Below, piece after piece: positions 21,386 through 32,066 of a stretch of 64,000 bases of DNA. The notes under the pieces were generated by a model that did no database searches, was not told the origin of the DNA, and was given only the letters and a program-made list of their open reading frames with translations. The stretch comes from Actinernus sp. WN-2022 (taxonomy: Eukaryota; Cnidaria; Anthozoa; Actiniaria; Actinernidae), in assembly GCA_030867875.1 (NCBI GenBank), contig JAOWCC010000577.1:91989740-92053739 (forward strand), read 5' to 3'. The first letter of the stretch is position 1; the number at the start of each line of letters is the position of its first letter. The position numbers and the translations under genes are program-made.

Positions 21386-22400
21386 TAAATCCCCATTTAT
21401 GTTAGGTGTGTCCGCGCGAACTGCGTGCGCCCTCTTAATTAACTATCATAAATTACACTCAATCAGTACATGGTGATAATCTAGAGCAATTTGAGCTCTT
21501 GAACAATAAACAGTGTTTAGTGTCATATGAAAATCGAATAAATGTACAACTTATACCAGTTTAAACCAATAAACTGGTTACTTCTATATAAGTAACAGTA
21601 ATACTGCGTTGACTTATTGTATCGTGAAAATAGAGTAACACTTGGCAAATTTAAATAAACTCAGTAAACGCTGCCTTGCAATAATAACAGTATTATCTAG
21701 TGTATTAATGCATAAAACTGCTATAAAAATCATCTAGTAACTGAAACCATCACTTTGTTTCCATCACTATTTGAGAAACGGCTGTTTTCTACAACTTGTA
21801 ATTTTTTTAGGAAAATTGTACAAACGCGAAAAGGTTGAACTTCAACAAACTAAGTTCTGTTTTAGGCCGAAAAGAAGTGCCGAGAAACACGGTGACTAAG
21901 ACGTCCCGCCTCCAAGGGTAATATCATTAACATTAGCCAATCAGAGCGATTCACGTTGTGTTCAGCCTCGGCCGACTTAATCAGTACAAAGTTCAGACGA
22001 GCTGCAGAACAGAGAAAGTAATACCATGATCGCATCGGTTTTCATTGTTCTCCCGAGGAAATTGTATCCGCTAAATTTCCCGGCTCGTTACAAATGCAAG
22101 GAAATTTAGAAGTATGCATTGTCTTCGAGAACAATGCATACTTCTAATTTTCCCTTGGATCGTAATGATGGAAAATTAGAAGACAATGCATGCTGCACAC
22201 GAGAGGTTCAAAGGCCTCAACTGGGCCCTGCGCGCCATTAACTATGGGCCATACAAAGCCCTACCGTTAGTCCCTAAGGCATCCTTCCTCCATGTGGGAC
22301 TCTCAAAACCATAAGTTATTGATCCAAAACTGACCTGCGTTCATCATAACCTTCAACGTAAACCATGTGGGATCAGCTATTTCAACTGATCTGCACAAAT
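21386..22400. other. Intergenic, repeats only
   Basis: Includes a short inverted repeat, AATTTAGAAGTATGCATTGT / ACAATGCATACTTCTAATTT, around 22105-22155. No gene is seen. Confidence 0.4.
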
Positions 22401-22427
22401 CGGTCACCCATCCAAGTACTAAAAACC
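22401..22427 (-). pseudogene. 5S rRNA C-box fragment
   Basis: On the minus strand, GGTTTTTAGTACTTGGATGG then GTGACCG matches the 5S rRNA C-box region (GGTTAGTACTTGGATGGGTGACCG) with a small insertion. It directly abuts the protein-coding remnant on its 5' side, so only a truncated 5S piece is present. Confidence 0.5.
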
Positions 22428-22545
22428 TCCAGGAATTATAAACATTTGCACTCCACGACGTATGTTTCTGGGTATTTTTGGGGACCATTTTCTCCATTGC
22501 TTTGGCGACATCTTGTTCTGAACAGAACTGAAATCGTCCCGCCAT
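22428..22545 (-). pseudogene. First-exon remnant resembling Crypton-derived QRICH1/ZMYM-type proteins
   Basis: ATG at 22543-22545 opens about 39 residues containing EQDVAKAMEKMVPKNTQKHT and VYNSWR. The KxxxxPKNTxxxTxxxxxxWxxW pattern is typical of the N-terminal region of tyrosine-recombinase-like (Crypton-derived, QRICH1/ZMYM-like) proteins common in cnidarians. The frame then runs into the 5S-like sequence, so the exon is broken. The family call is by pattern only. Confidence 0.45.
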
Positions 22546-23634
22546 TTTGAAATAGCCTTCATGAAGTATATACCGCTATTTCAAATAAAACCAAACTAAC
22601 TCTAAATTGAATATTGATGAACTTCAATAACATGCATTCTCGACCAAGTTGTCCCTCAGAGGCCTCGTTGTTTGTTAAAAAAAAAAAAAAGACCAAAACG
22701 AAATTGAAATCAAATTTAAAAGTTAAAACTTCCCTTCCTCGGAGATTATAGTATTACAAACTAATACCACGGCATTTCGGTGTATAGTTCATTAAATTGA
22801 GGCATGCATGGAGGCAAAATGGATTCGGATATGCATGGGAATCCCAGCAATACGTGACACTGAATTTGACTGAATTAAAACAATTTTATAAATATTTAAA
22901 ACAAAGAATAGAGGATATTGAACTACAAGAATGGTGAAGACGAGTCTCGATCCGTAAAAAACAATTAAGGTCATTCCGTCAATTTAAAACCGAGTACAAA
23001 CTTGAAAGTTATTTGTTGAAAGTCGAAAATATAGAACATAGAAGAATAACATTATTAGCGACCATATTGAACGCGGCCGCTATAGTAAATCATATAATAG
23101 TATAATAGGACTGGTTATGAGATACTGGAAACTATTCGCTTCCCATGTGCTCGTCTTGAACTTACAGACCGGCAATTGAATTGTGACACACATCTGAGTG
23201 TTTTCGATTTCGTGCTTCAAAACAATCTAAAATGTCACGACATATAACAGTTTTCCTCAACGTATGGAGGATGGAATATATTTTCTAATTGATTGTGACA
23301 TTTACACAACAAAAAAAACTGATCGCAACTAGGATATATATATCTTTAATTGCAAAATATATTTATGAATGTTTTGAAATAAGGAAACGTTTAAAATAAC
23401 ATCTATTGTATTACTTATTACCTAGTATTAATATTTATTTATCCCTTAGTATCTTATTAGAGCTATTACGCCTATGTTCATCTGTATATGGCTCTATAAT
23501 AAAAGTTGTTTTGTCTTGTCATGCGAACATAACTAACTCAAGAGAAACCACGTGTTTTTGCCACGATTTTAGAACACCTTTCAGCGATAGAAATGTCGAA
23601 TAAAGGGGAAACAGTCAGATATTAGCATACATTA
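22546..23634. other. Intergenic, includes a duplicated 150-bp block
   Basis: 23108-23258 (from GACTGGTTATGAGATACTGG to CGACATATAACAG) is nearly identical to 23932-24075, inside copy A, and to 36910-37055 in copy B. A LINE-like tail (ATAATAAAAGTTGTTTTGTC) lies near 23500. No gene is seen. Confidence 0.5.
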
Positions 23635-23636
23635 CA

Positions 23637-24656
23637 CACGTATGGTACTAGGAAAAACGCACATCATTATGCAAATTAGGATGCCACAGGGACCGCGGAG
23701 GGGGTGGGGTAGGTCGGGCTATAGCCCTACCACTTCTTTCGGGAAATGTGACAAAAACAAACTTCTAAATTAAAGCCTCTTGTCGTTGAGTGTGTGTGCC
23801 GGTTAAAATAAAGCAAATATACCGCAGTTAAATATATTTAAGTAATTATTAGCACATTGTTTCTCGAAAATGGGCAAACTTAAACGCTTTATAATTCTTA
23901 CAGGCATTCCTTTTTGCAAATACTGCGGGGGACTGGTTATGAGATACTGGAAACTATTCGCTTCCCATGTGCTCGTCTTGAACTTACAGACCGGCAATTG
24001 AATTGTGACACACATCTGAGTGTTTTCGATTTCGTGCTTCAAAACAATCTAAAATGTCACGACATATAACAGTTTTTTTTCAAAGTATACCGTGTAAATC
24101 CTTTTGATAATTGAATATTTTATAGAAGCAATAAGTCGAGCCAAATCAGATTGTTAAATTAACTAGAAAAGTGATTATTTTTATTTTTATCGAGTTCTTC
24201 AAACAATCGCGAGAAAGATTTAGCGAGAAATTCCACTGGAAAACGATGAAAATGGCATTTCCGAGACTCTAGATTTCAAAATTTCCTGGGGGGGGGCATG
24301 CCCCCAAACCCCCTAGCACCTGTTGCACTGTATGGTTGTTTTAGCCCTACCACTTTTCAGGGTGCTCCTCGGTCCCTGTACCATGGTAATACTCTAGGCC
24401 CCAGGCTCATTCCGTGAGGAAAATAAATTTCCTAATTTATCCTTTGTCAAACACATTATTTCTACTGTGGGCATATCAGAAGGTTTGGAACAGCGTAAGA
24501 ATTGTATGCCAGTGGCTTAAAGTGAATTATTTTGTGTAACAGTCATAAAAACTACAATTTTACGTTCAAGGTGAAAGGAGCCTGGGACCTAGAGTGTTAC
24601 CATAGTAACATCTTAGTTTGTATAATGATGTGCGTTTTCCCTAGTACCATACGCGT
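23637..24656. mobile_element. Inverted-repeat element with about 50-bp ends
   Basis: The left end CACGTATGGTACTAGGAAAA... is complementary to the right end ...TTTTCCCTAGTACCATACGCG (24600-24656), including CGCACATCATTATGCAAATT. Only the left part and interior occur in copy B (35300-37110). Related sequence recurs at 33230-33340 and 51130-51190. Confidence 0.5.
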
Positions 24657-24918
24657 GCATTTAAGTTATGAAAACAGCAGATAAAGTTAAAAATTAGTCT
24701 GTACAAGGAATGAGCACACTGCAGTTTTGAGAATGAAGGAATGAAAGTTTATTAATTAGACCATATTTATGTAACCCCTGCAGTATTTTATATAATTGAG
24801 AGTTTACTATTCTCAGTAATTAACTCTCATGTAGATCACGCCACGTTATTCACCCGCGTTGCATTGAGCCACTTCTTCTTCAGCGGCAGATTTAGAGTTT
24901 GGATCCTGGAGTCTAAAC

Positions 24919-25317
24919 CCGGGGGGTACTCTACCCAAAGTTGGGTAGGGGTGTGCCGTTGCCCGTTGGGGCTCTGAAACCCTTACCCTGTTTAAGACAA
25001 AAAAACTCAAATTTCCATACCCTGTTAAAGACAAAGTGTTAAAATGTTCCCTCTATAAGATAAATAACAAATTATCTATACTTGGATGTTAGTGTTTATT
25101 GTGATCTTGTATAATGAGTGTCATAACTAAATAAGTCTTCAGCAAGCACTAGACTAAATAACGGCACTAGATAAATACCATACCCTGTTCAAGATCTGTC
25201 GATGTGAAAATGGATACCCGGCGGTCTAAGATCAGAAACTCGAAAAACCATACCCTGTCCAGCGGATCATCCCCGTATAGTCCATATATGAGAGTACCCC
25301 CCCCCCCCCCTCCCCCG
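24919..25317. mobile_element. MITE with GGGGGTACTC termini
   Basis: GGGGGGTACTCTACCC on the left and GAGAGTACCCCCC on the right are inverted ends. The interior repeats CATACCCTGTT-type phrases four or more times. A CTAAACC direct repeat at 24912-24918 and 25323-25329 may be the target duplication. No coding. Confidence 0.45.
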
Positions 25318-25819
25318 GTAGGCTAAACCAATTCATACCACCCTTCAAAATATTGCATTTAGATGCTCATTTATGCAAACAGGAAATAAGAGAACGGTTG
25401 GCATGCAAGCCGTCAAAGTAATTACGTACAAAAGCCTATATATCAATTACGGGTGACTTGACTTCCGGTGTAGCTCGCATTACTCAATCGAAAATACACG
25501 GTTTTGGGAGCTATTGCCTTCTTTAGCGAATAAAACAATTCATAACTTGTTCTTACCCTCGAATCTAAGTTAAGTAACATCTAACCTGCGGCTGGAAACA
25601 GTTTGTAGTGAATGTTAAGATTTCGACATGGGAAAATTGCATTTTCTTACGACCTTGGAGTGAATTTTTACAAGGAGTTACTGGTTTAGGAACCACCAAG
25701 CAATTTGTGAAATTTGCAGCCGAATTTGGTCGTCCATAACTCCAACACAATTTCAACAAACCCGGGAAATCTTATCCCGCATGGGAGGAAGTTACTCATC
25801 TCGCAATGCATCACGGAAC

Positions 25820-25990
25820 CAGTGAATTAATTCAGGTAGCCTGAAAAAAATCACACACGGTGTGAATTAATTCAGGTAGCCTGAAAAAAATCACATACGG
25901 TGTGAATTAATTAAGGTAGCCTGAAAAAATTCACATACGGTGTGAATTAATTCAGGTAGCCTGAAAAAAATTGAATACACAGTGTGAATT
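25820..25990. repeat. 41-bp minisatellite, four units
   Basis: Four consecutive copies of a unit beginning GTGAATTAATTCAGGTAGCC and containing TGAAAAAAATCACA differ by one to three bases. The array occurs only in copy A. Confidence 0.85.
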
Positions 25991-26660
25991 TAATGGGGTA
26001 AACTAAAGTAATCTGGCACACCATAAACATAAATTAACTCGTCTGTCATTGAAAAAATGAGACAATTTTGACCAGAACGGACCCTCATAGGCGCAGGCAA
26101 GGTTGAATTGATCCAGATAAGGTGGGGATGAAACTCTACGAGACTGCATGGAAGGTGTATCTGCGAGGTGTGGCGATCGTCGATGTATAAAGAACACGGG
26201 ATGCCAATGGACCGCAAATAGTAGGAAGCTAATAGGCCAGTGGTATGATAAACAACCACCGAGAGTTTCCACCCAAACGGAATGGTATTACTTGTGAAGA
26301 ACCAGCCATTCCACTCAAACCCAAAGAACGTTTTGCTAGAATGTTAGAGGAGGACATTGGTCGAAACCGGATTTATCATCGCAGACAGTTTGGAAAGAGT
26401 CTCGCTCTACGTAAAGGGATAAATCACGCAGGTGGTTAAGAGAGAACGGCCAGAAGTTCAAGAAATGATTGTCGTTACAGTGAGGGGCATGACAAGGTGC
26501 GGAGGTTCGACTTCATCTACCTTACCCCACACTGAGATAGCACCAGAGACGAGGCGTCGAAGAATGGTGTCCAAACGGAGCGCAGGAACTATAATTGTAG
26601 AATACACGCCGAGGTGGTATACAGAGGAGTTAAAATGCTCACCCCGCAAGTTTCCGTTGA
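25990..26660 (-). pseudogene. DIRS-like reverse transcriptase remnant, copy A
   Basis: Minus-strand RT blocks, in changing frames: VMPLTV near 26490, FQTVCDDKSGFDQ (motif A, D-x-K), FFGFEWNGWFFTSNTIPFGW, then YHTTGLLASYYLRSIGIPCS and the catalytic YIDD at 26176-26187. SIGIPCSLYIDDRH is the spelling of DIRS-type elements of cnidarians and other metazoans, distinct from the LINE YADD and BEL YMDD copies here. Several frameshifts inactivate it. RNase H and recombinase regions are lost in this copy. Confidence 0.7.
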
Positions 26661-26945
26661 AATGCCTAAAATAGTGCTGTATCTAGACTTTATTAACTAA
26701 CCAATCGAATACAATTAAATACAAAATCCAATCTATAAGACGCAAGGGTTATAACCACGTCAAGCAAAAATATGTTGGATCAAATAAACCCTAAATATAC
26801 GGAAATCTAAGAGACAAACAAGTAGTAAATACTAAAGACGAACTAAACGTTAACCACAACGTAACTGACTCCATGCTAGGAAAAACTGAAAATTGTGAAC
26901 AATGACATAACAGACAGTCAACGGGTAAGGAATAGCAGACATGGA

Positions 26946-27230
26946 AGTAGACCTAAAGGGATGGGTAAAACACTCCACAAATCCGAATTTATGCCAGTTT
27001 AAGCACATATAAGCTAACGTATTCCTGGCTATGAAAGCCGCAACCGTGCACAATATCTGGAGCCGACTTATGGAGTTAGGAAAGCACTGCGCAAATCCGA
27101 CTTTGTGAAGCGAAGCACGTATATAAACCAACATATTCGTGGCTATAAAGCCCGAAAACGTGCACAAACTTGGGAGCCGACCTAAGGGGATGGGAAAGCA
27201 CACCACAAATCCGAATTTTAGAGGCATGCG
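26946..27230. repeat. About 115-bp tandem repeat, 2.5 units (copy A)
   Basis: Units share GGGATGGGTAAAACACTCCA-type and CACAAATCCGAATTT phrases plus CCGTGCACAA. Reading the minus strand yields a repeating FGFVxCF peptide. It lies upstream of the RT within the DIRS-like element; the copy B version is at 40068-40350. Confidence 0.7.
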
Positions 27231-27299
27231 TTAATTTCTCCACTTCGGTTTCTAAAAATCCTAAACCGGCATTTTGCGCGCTTTCACTAAATACCAAAC

Positions 27300-27860
27300 T
27301 TTTGGGTGGAAATCGCATGTTTATTTCTGAAATACAGGAAAGATAGATTTACTTAGCGCTCTCAAATTTACATTGTTAGTTTGGGATATTTATAGATCTT
27401 AACTGCATGCTATCGTAAACAAACTTTGCTGTTAAATGAGCTACTTCCATAGGCGAGTTTATGATTAGTTTAAATAATTGATGATCGGACTTATGACTTG
27501 TGATTAATTTCTTTGCGTTAAAATTTTCAGTGCAATTCTGTGTTTTATCACTTTTACTTGCTCTAGGTAATTTTCAAGCTCGTTAGTTCCTTTTGAAGCG
27601 CCTAAAGATTCTGAATTTATTTTTTGAAAGGTTTTTTTTCTATCATCATTAAATAAGTTACTTTCCCATTTCTGCAATTCAGTCTTGTAGTCGTCTTCTT
27701 ATTTGGTTTGAAAAACGTCGATTGTTTGATTCATTTAGAATTTCATTTTGCTGTAACCATGTAAAACCAAAGCCTAAACTGTGGATTTTAGCTATTGATT
27801 TTTTCGGTCCAAAAAATTGGGTTGAGAGTCATCTCACGCTGGTCTAAGTAAACAATCTTT
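27300..27860 (-). pseudogene. Possible 5' ORF of the DIRS-like element, frameshifted
   Basis: Minus-strand coding-like stretches in shifting frames include FGFTWLQQNEILNESNNRRF, ELQKWESNLFNDD and NELENYLEQVKVIKHRIALK, a Lys/Glu-rich, coiled-coil-like composition. They occupy the place of the gag-like ORF upstream of the RT, and copy B (41035-41330) carries the same frames. No known domain is recognised. Confidence 0.35.
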
Positions 27861-27950
27861 GAAATATATGATTAGTTGTCTTTGTTTACCAGCACCATCC
27901 AGTATTTGATACTTCTGTTAGTTGAATATAGTCGTAAGGGTTTAATATAT

Positions 27951-28239
27951 AATTTTAAGGGTTTGTATGAGATTTTTAACGAGTATTTGGTTGTATCCGT
28001 TAGGCCAGAAATACTGAAATAAAATCAATAAAAACTTAGCTGGTCTTTATCTGTTTTTGATTGGGCTATGTATGCAATTTCAGCGAATTCTGTTGACATT
28101 TTACCCCTCAACGAGACAGAGCCCAATGAAGAACAGATAAAGACTTCAGGTAAGTTTTCGTTGATTTTATTTCAGTATTTCTGGCCTAATGGATACAACC
28201 AAATACTCGTTAAAAATCTCATACAAACCCTTATAATTT
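27951..28239. repeat. Long hairpin: 118/120-bp arms, 51-nt loop
   Basis: The left arm (27951-28068) and right arm (28120-28239) are reverse complements with few mismatches, from AATTTTAAGGGTTTGTATGA to ACCAAATACTCGTTAAAAAT. Copy B has only one arm (about 41446-41540), so the second arm arose in, or was lost from, one copy. A transcript would fold into long dsRNA. Confidence 0.85.
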
Positions 28240-28859
28240 GAAACTCAAGCAGACCTTGGGTTTCCTGAGATTTGACAATGGTCAGAAATATTCGGTAGAA
28301 TTGAATACTGTGGAAAATGCTCTTGTGGCAAATAACATAATCAACCATACTACTTCCATTGTATAGGTCACCAATTGTGCGCCCGTTGAGAGTCTTGAGA
28401 ATTCTAAGACTGTTTCCGCTGCAAATTTCAATAAGCGTCCTACTCTTATTATCTTCCGAATATCTTTTTTATAGGAATGTTAAAGTCATGATCTTCGGGT
28501 ATTTGTCATCGCGGTCTAATAGAATGCATCCATTCATTCAAGATACCAGGAGCCCATTAATGGGCTCCTGAAGATACCCATTCTAGCGTTTAAATCTCCC
28601 TGTAAAATTACAACCCCGCCCCCTGGCAGAAAAACCCGATATATCATCTTCGAGATCGGACATATAGTCTTCATTCTTCGTTTGCTCATACCGGTAGCTA
28701 CTAGGACTAATAAATGTCCTTTTCCATGTTAAAGAAACTCCGTTTTAGTTTACACCATAAAATATTGTTATTATCGTTATATTGTTACATCGCCCCATGT
28801 AAGAGAATCCACCAAGGTCCGGGATTCCGGATCCCAGCCTGTGGATTTCAGATTCCAGC
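28240..28859. other. Copy A private sequence, no gene seen
   Basis: Short inverted phrase CCAGGAGCCCATTAATGGGC (near 28546) forms a small palindrome; otherwise no recognisable feature. Confidence 0.35.
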
Positions 28860-29230
28860 GATCTTGTACAAGCTATGTTTTACCAGTTTTATCATTACCT
28901 TATGTCTCTTGCATGCTGCACATATCTTTTCATGGTCAGTACACGCGAACGAACTATGACTTATGCACCTTCAACTTCTCCTTATCAAAAATGTGGCAAA
29001 CTATTCCAACTGAGATAAAAAGGTTAAGACACTCACAGTTTTAAAAAACACTAAGAAACAACTCCGTAAATTTCAACTATAACCAATAATGATGACATGC
29101 AGTATCTAATTATCATATAATGTATCTAATTATCATATAATTTAATTATCATGTAATGCACTTTTCATCCTAATCTGTATTAATTTACACAGTTTATATA
29201 TTGTATTTTATAATTTATTGTGGACTTAGT
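28860..29230 (+). pseudogene. LINE RT C-terminus and tail fragment
   Basis: With one frame change the plus strand reads RERTNYDLCTFNFSLSKMWQ then TIPTEIKRLRHSQFKK, the end of LINE RT proteins (R-T-N-Y-x...W-N-x-I/L-P...FKxxL). An AT-rich 3' UTR follows to about 29230. It is present only in copy A. Confidence 0.5.
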
Positions 29231-29440
29231 CTTTACTTCCTACGTGGCAGTGGTTAACTTCTGGAAGAGGATTTGAGTGTCGGGAAATGCTGCATTAATT
29301 AACCGGAAACGGAAGACGCGTTCTGGTTATTGTAGTTATTAAGTACGTACTTTGATTGACATGTAACGAGAGAGTAGATCATGCATGTAGCACGAGGCAG
29401 AGAGACGGAGAATTGTAAAGAAACTGGAAGGTTGTGAATG

Positions 29441-30765
29441 TTATGCAGACCGAATAAAGAAGAGAAACAGACAGATACAGTCGATCAGCTCTTTCGTCTT
29501 TGATCGTAGATTTTCCTGTCTCACCCCACTTCCGTACTCCCTTGCAAACTCTTTTAAGACCTCTGCTTCCTCTCGGCTCTGCTTCCTGCTTCCATCGTTT
29601 GCCACCATCTGCTTCGTTTTGCGAGACCTAATGTTCGGAGGCTCGCTTTCGATGATTTTTTCTGGGTAGTACGAATCGGGCCCAGTGAAGTAGGAGAAGT
29701 GCTTCTGATATATCCTCAGCATGTTGTCTTCTACAAACCGGGCTCTTCTGTATGCATATTGAAGTACTGTTGGCATGTCGTGGTCAGCGCACATTCCTTT
29801 GGAAAAAAACGGCTTTCCTCTGCTAAAGTTCGTTAAGCTTTCAAATTGAATGCCATCCAGGACATGTTCCTTCCCAATTGCTCTGATATAAATAAAATAA
29901 AATAAATAAATAAATGTTTTATTTGTTATAGCAGGCTGGTGTTTACAGCTTATAGCTGGTGGGGGCCTGCTTTTACTCCACACACACTCCCCACTACATT
30001 CATATATTCTGTACATACTACTCTCGACTTACCAGTTGATATTATGGACTGGTGAGGGACTCAAGGGCCATGACAAACAACTGGCGCGTGGTCCGAGAAA
30101 TGGTCATGCCTGGACCATTTCTGTTTCGTTTCCCAGTTCTTTCAAATCGCCCTGCAAAAATGCGACAACATCCTCAACATACTTCATTGCATCCAGGAAT
30201 CTTGGTGTGTCGCTTAAGTTCGTATTTTTGTCGATCTTGAATACGTTGGCGTAATTTTCCATAACACGCTGGAGTGGAATGAGTCCTTTAGCCGATATTA
30301 TCATCCTGACAGCTTCATTGCCATTAAAAAAAATGTGTTTCGGTATGTGCAAACGGCAGAGGGCATAATCCGTGTGCTCTTCACATCATCACGCGGTGGC
30401 CATGCAGCTGCAGCATCTCCTCCAAATATCGGGGGTAGAAGCGGAATATTGAATATTGAATATCGTGGTTGAAAACTGAGGAATATTGAATATTTGCCTG
30501 AAAAATATACTGAATACGGAATATTTCAATGAAAATTAAAAAGAATAAGGAATATCCAAAAAAAAATTAGTAGGGAATGGGAATATTTACCTCAGGAGAG
30601 CAGAGGAATACGGAATTTTTAGAGTGAAAATATTCCGCTTCTACCCCCGATCCAAATAGGCCGTTCTGGTAGATTACGTCCTGCATGCTATTAACTCTTC
30701 TTCATTGATGCTGTAGATAGCATATTCTTTGCTGGAGGTTACGAAGACTCTATAACTCTGTAACG
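29441..30765 (-). pseudogene. Broken multi-exon gene of unknown family
   Basis: Minus-strand segments in order: SYRVFVTSSKEYAIYSINEE after an acceptor near 30755; VIYQNGLFGGDAAAAWPPRD; HIPKHIFFNGNEAVRM to FLQGDLKELGNETEM (30352-30104); a strong donor (CAACTG|GTAAGT) near 30033; an acceptor (TTTATATCAG) at 29883; and a final exon (29441-29882) with SRGKPFFSKGMCADHDMPTV and a Lys/Glu-rich tail. At least two frameshifts and a MITE at 30429-30650 interrupt it. The intron contains (AAAT)n repeats. No family is recognised; it could be a transposon gene. Confidence 0.45.
30429..30650. mobile_element. 222-bp MITE, hAT-type 8-bp duplication
   Basis: Termini TCGGGGGTAGAAGCGGAATA and the exact complement bound an AT-rich core full of GAATATT. 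A perfect 8-bp repeat TCCAAATA flanks it (30421-30428, 30651-30658). The 8-bp duplication fits hAT-superfamily transposition. It interrupts the pseudogene at 29441-30765. Confidence 0.75.
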
Positions 30766-31063
30766 GCAATTGCCATGGGACTTGCAGTGTCGCTAAGGGC
30801 CTTGTTACATGATCCCGGGTAGAAGGGTTACCCCTTTAGCAGGGAAAACTTTACCGAGCGTTTATATGGAAAGCTAACCTCGCTGATTCCAAGAATCGCA
30901 TCACAGTGCACAAGCTGTGTACAACAATCATCTTTTATTTGCACCGAGAAGTATTATAAGTTAATACAAATATGGGAAGACAAATAATAACGATTCCAAC
31001 AAGAATGGTGCAGGCTGTTTAGAATAGCCAGCCGGCTAATCGAGCTACATGTAAGTATAGGCA

Positions 31064-31490
31064 AACAGTTAAGAAGCCTCTTGTTTTAAATTGAATAATA
31101 ACCGCTACGATAATATATAACAGCGTTAGTCAACCATGCGATAAGATAAAATATCAACTACAAAATCTATGTATTAAAGTTTATAAACTACTGTTAAAAA
31201 TTGAGGACTTGTCATCTTAAAGTCACTATAGCTAGTATTTATCAGTCCACGTGTGCTTGAGATGAAGTGCTTGCCAAGCAGTTAAGAAGCCTCTTGTTTT
31301 AAATTGAGTATTAACCTACGATAACTGAAGCGTTAGTCAACCATGCGATAAGATAAAATATCAACTACAAAATCTATGTATTAAAGTTTATAAACTACTG
31401 TTCAAAGTTGTGGACTTGTGGTCATCTTAAAGCCATCAAAGTAATGTCACTAGCTAGTATTTAACAGTCCAAGCCGTGTGCTTGAGATGA
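31064..31490. repeat. Tandem repeat downstream of CYYR1-like gene A, two units
   Basis: Units of about 210 bp share AGCCTCTTGTTTTAAATTGA, GTCAACCATGCGATAAGATA and CTAGTATTTA-CAGTCCA. They lie 3' of the minus-strand gene and would fall in its 3' UTR if the TTTATT (AATAAA on the minus strand) at 30934-30939 is the poly(A) signal. Confidence 0.7.
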
Positions 31491-31582
31491 AGTGCTTGTG
31501 TGTACAGACTCTTTGCATGACTCCCAGTAACGCTTGCAAGCACTACTTCAGTCTCCAAAGGCAAACGTTTGTTGAAGCCGAG

Positions 31583-31984
31583 TTAATACCTCATCGGTTG
31601 TGGTTGTGGTGGATAATAAGGCGGTGGATATTGCTGGGGATGTACAGCCGTCTGTTGTGTGCTCATTGACGTTGAGACTGCAACAGAAGTGAACTGCTGA
31701 CATGGCGGCTGAACAATAATAGCTCCAGGCGATCTGTAGCGATAGTACGGACAGCAAGCGCAATAGCAACATGCAATGATCCCTCCAACTATGCCGACAA
31801 CCACTGCCACCGAAACAATGATGCCAGCGATAACTCCTCCTGTGGTTGGGCAATCTTCGTTATACGAGTAGCATCGGTTGTCTCCACAGCACCTGCCGAT
31901 TATACAATCGGAGTTTTCATAACAGGACTCAGAAAAAGTGACAAAAAGCACAAGAATCGTAACTATCACTAGCTTTGTCGCCAT
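31583..31984 (-). CDS. CYYR1-like small single-pass membrane protein (paralogue A)
   Basis: 133 codons from ATG at 31982-31984, chosen over the upstream in-frame ATG at 32026 because it directly begins a signal peptide (MATKLVIVTILVLFVTFSES) and is shared with paralogue B. Then follow a compact ectodomain with pattern C-x5-C-x4-CC-x4-C-x6-C, a transmembrane helix (GGVIAGIIVSVAVVVGIVGG), a Cys-rich juxtamembrane CCYCACC likely to be palmitoylated, and a Pro/Tyr/Gln-rich cytoplasmic tail with PPPY (WW-domain ligand). The layout matches CYYR1/Shisa-like proteins, usually endosomal or plasma-membrane adaptors. Single exon. CYYR1 identity is by architecture, not alignment. Confidence 0.75.
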   Translation of the reverse strand: MATKLVIVTILVLFVTFSESCYENSDCIIGRCCGDNRCYSYNEDCPTTGGVIAGIIVSVAVVVGIVGGIIACCYCACCPYYRYRSPGAIIVQPPCQQFTSVAVSTSMSTQQTAVHPQQYPPPYYPPQPQPMRY

Positions 31985-32036
31985 GTTTCGTTTCTTGTTT
32001 CCTGTTTCCTGGAACTCAAATACCATCGGAATGCAA

Positions 32037-32066
32037 CACGTGGTTAGTGTACTACTGCTTGATTGG
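32037..32066 (-). promoter_or_regulatory. Conserved proximal promoter motifs of gene A
   Basis: An E-box CACGTG (32037-32042) and, on the minus strand, a CCAAT box (complement ATTGG at 32062-32066) lie about 55 and 80 bp upstream of the ATG. Both motifs and their spacing are kept at paralogue B (43135-43164). No TATA box is evident. Confidence 0.45.

Noticed and set aside
26850..27227. 125-residue minus-strand ORF with repeated FGFV motifs
   Set aside because: Encoded by the 115-bp tandem repeat; no independent support.
31548..31853. Ser/Arg-rich minus-strand ORF over the CYYR1-like gene
   Set aside because: Alternative frame of the real gene; the paralogue shows the same shadow (42668-42958).
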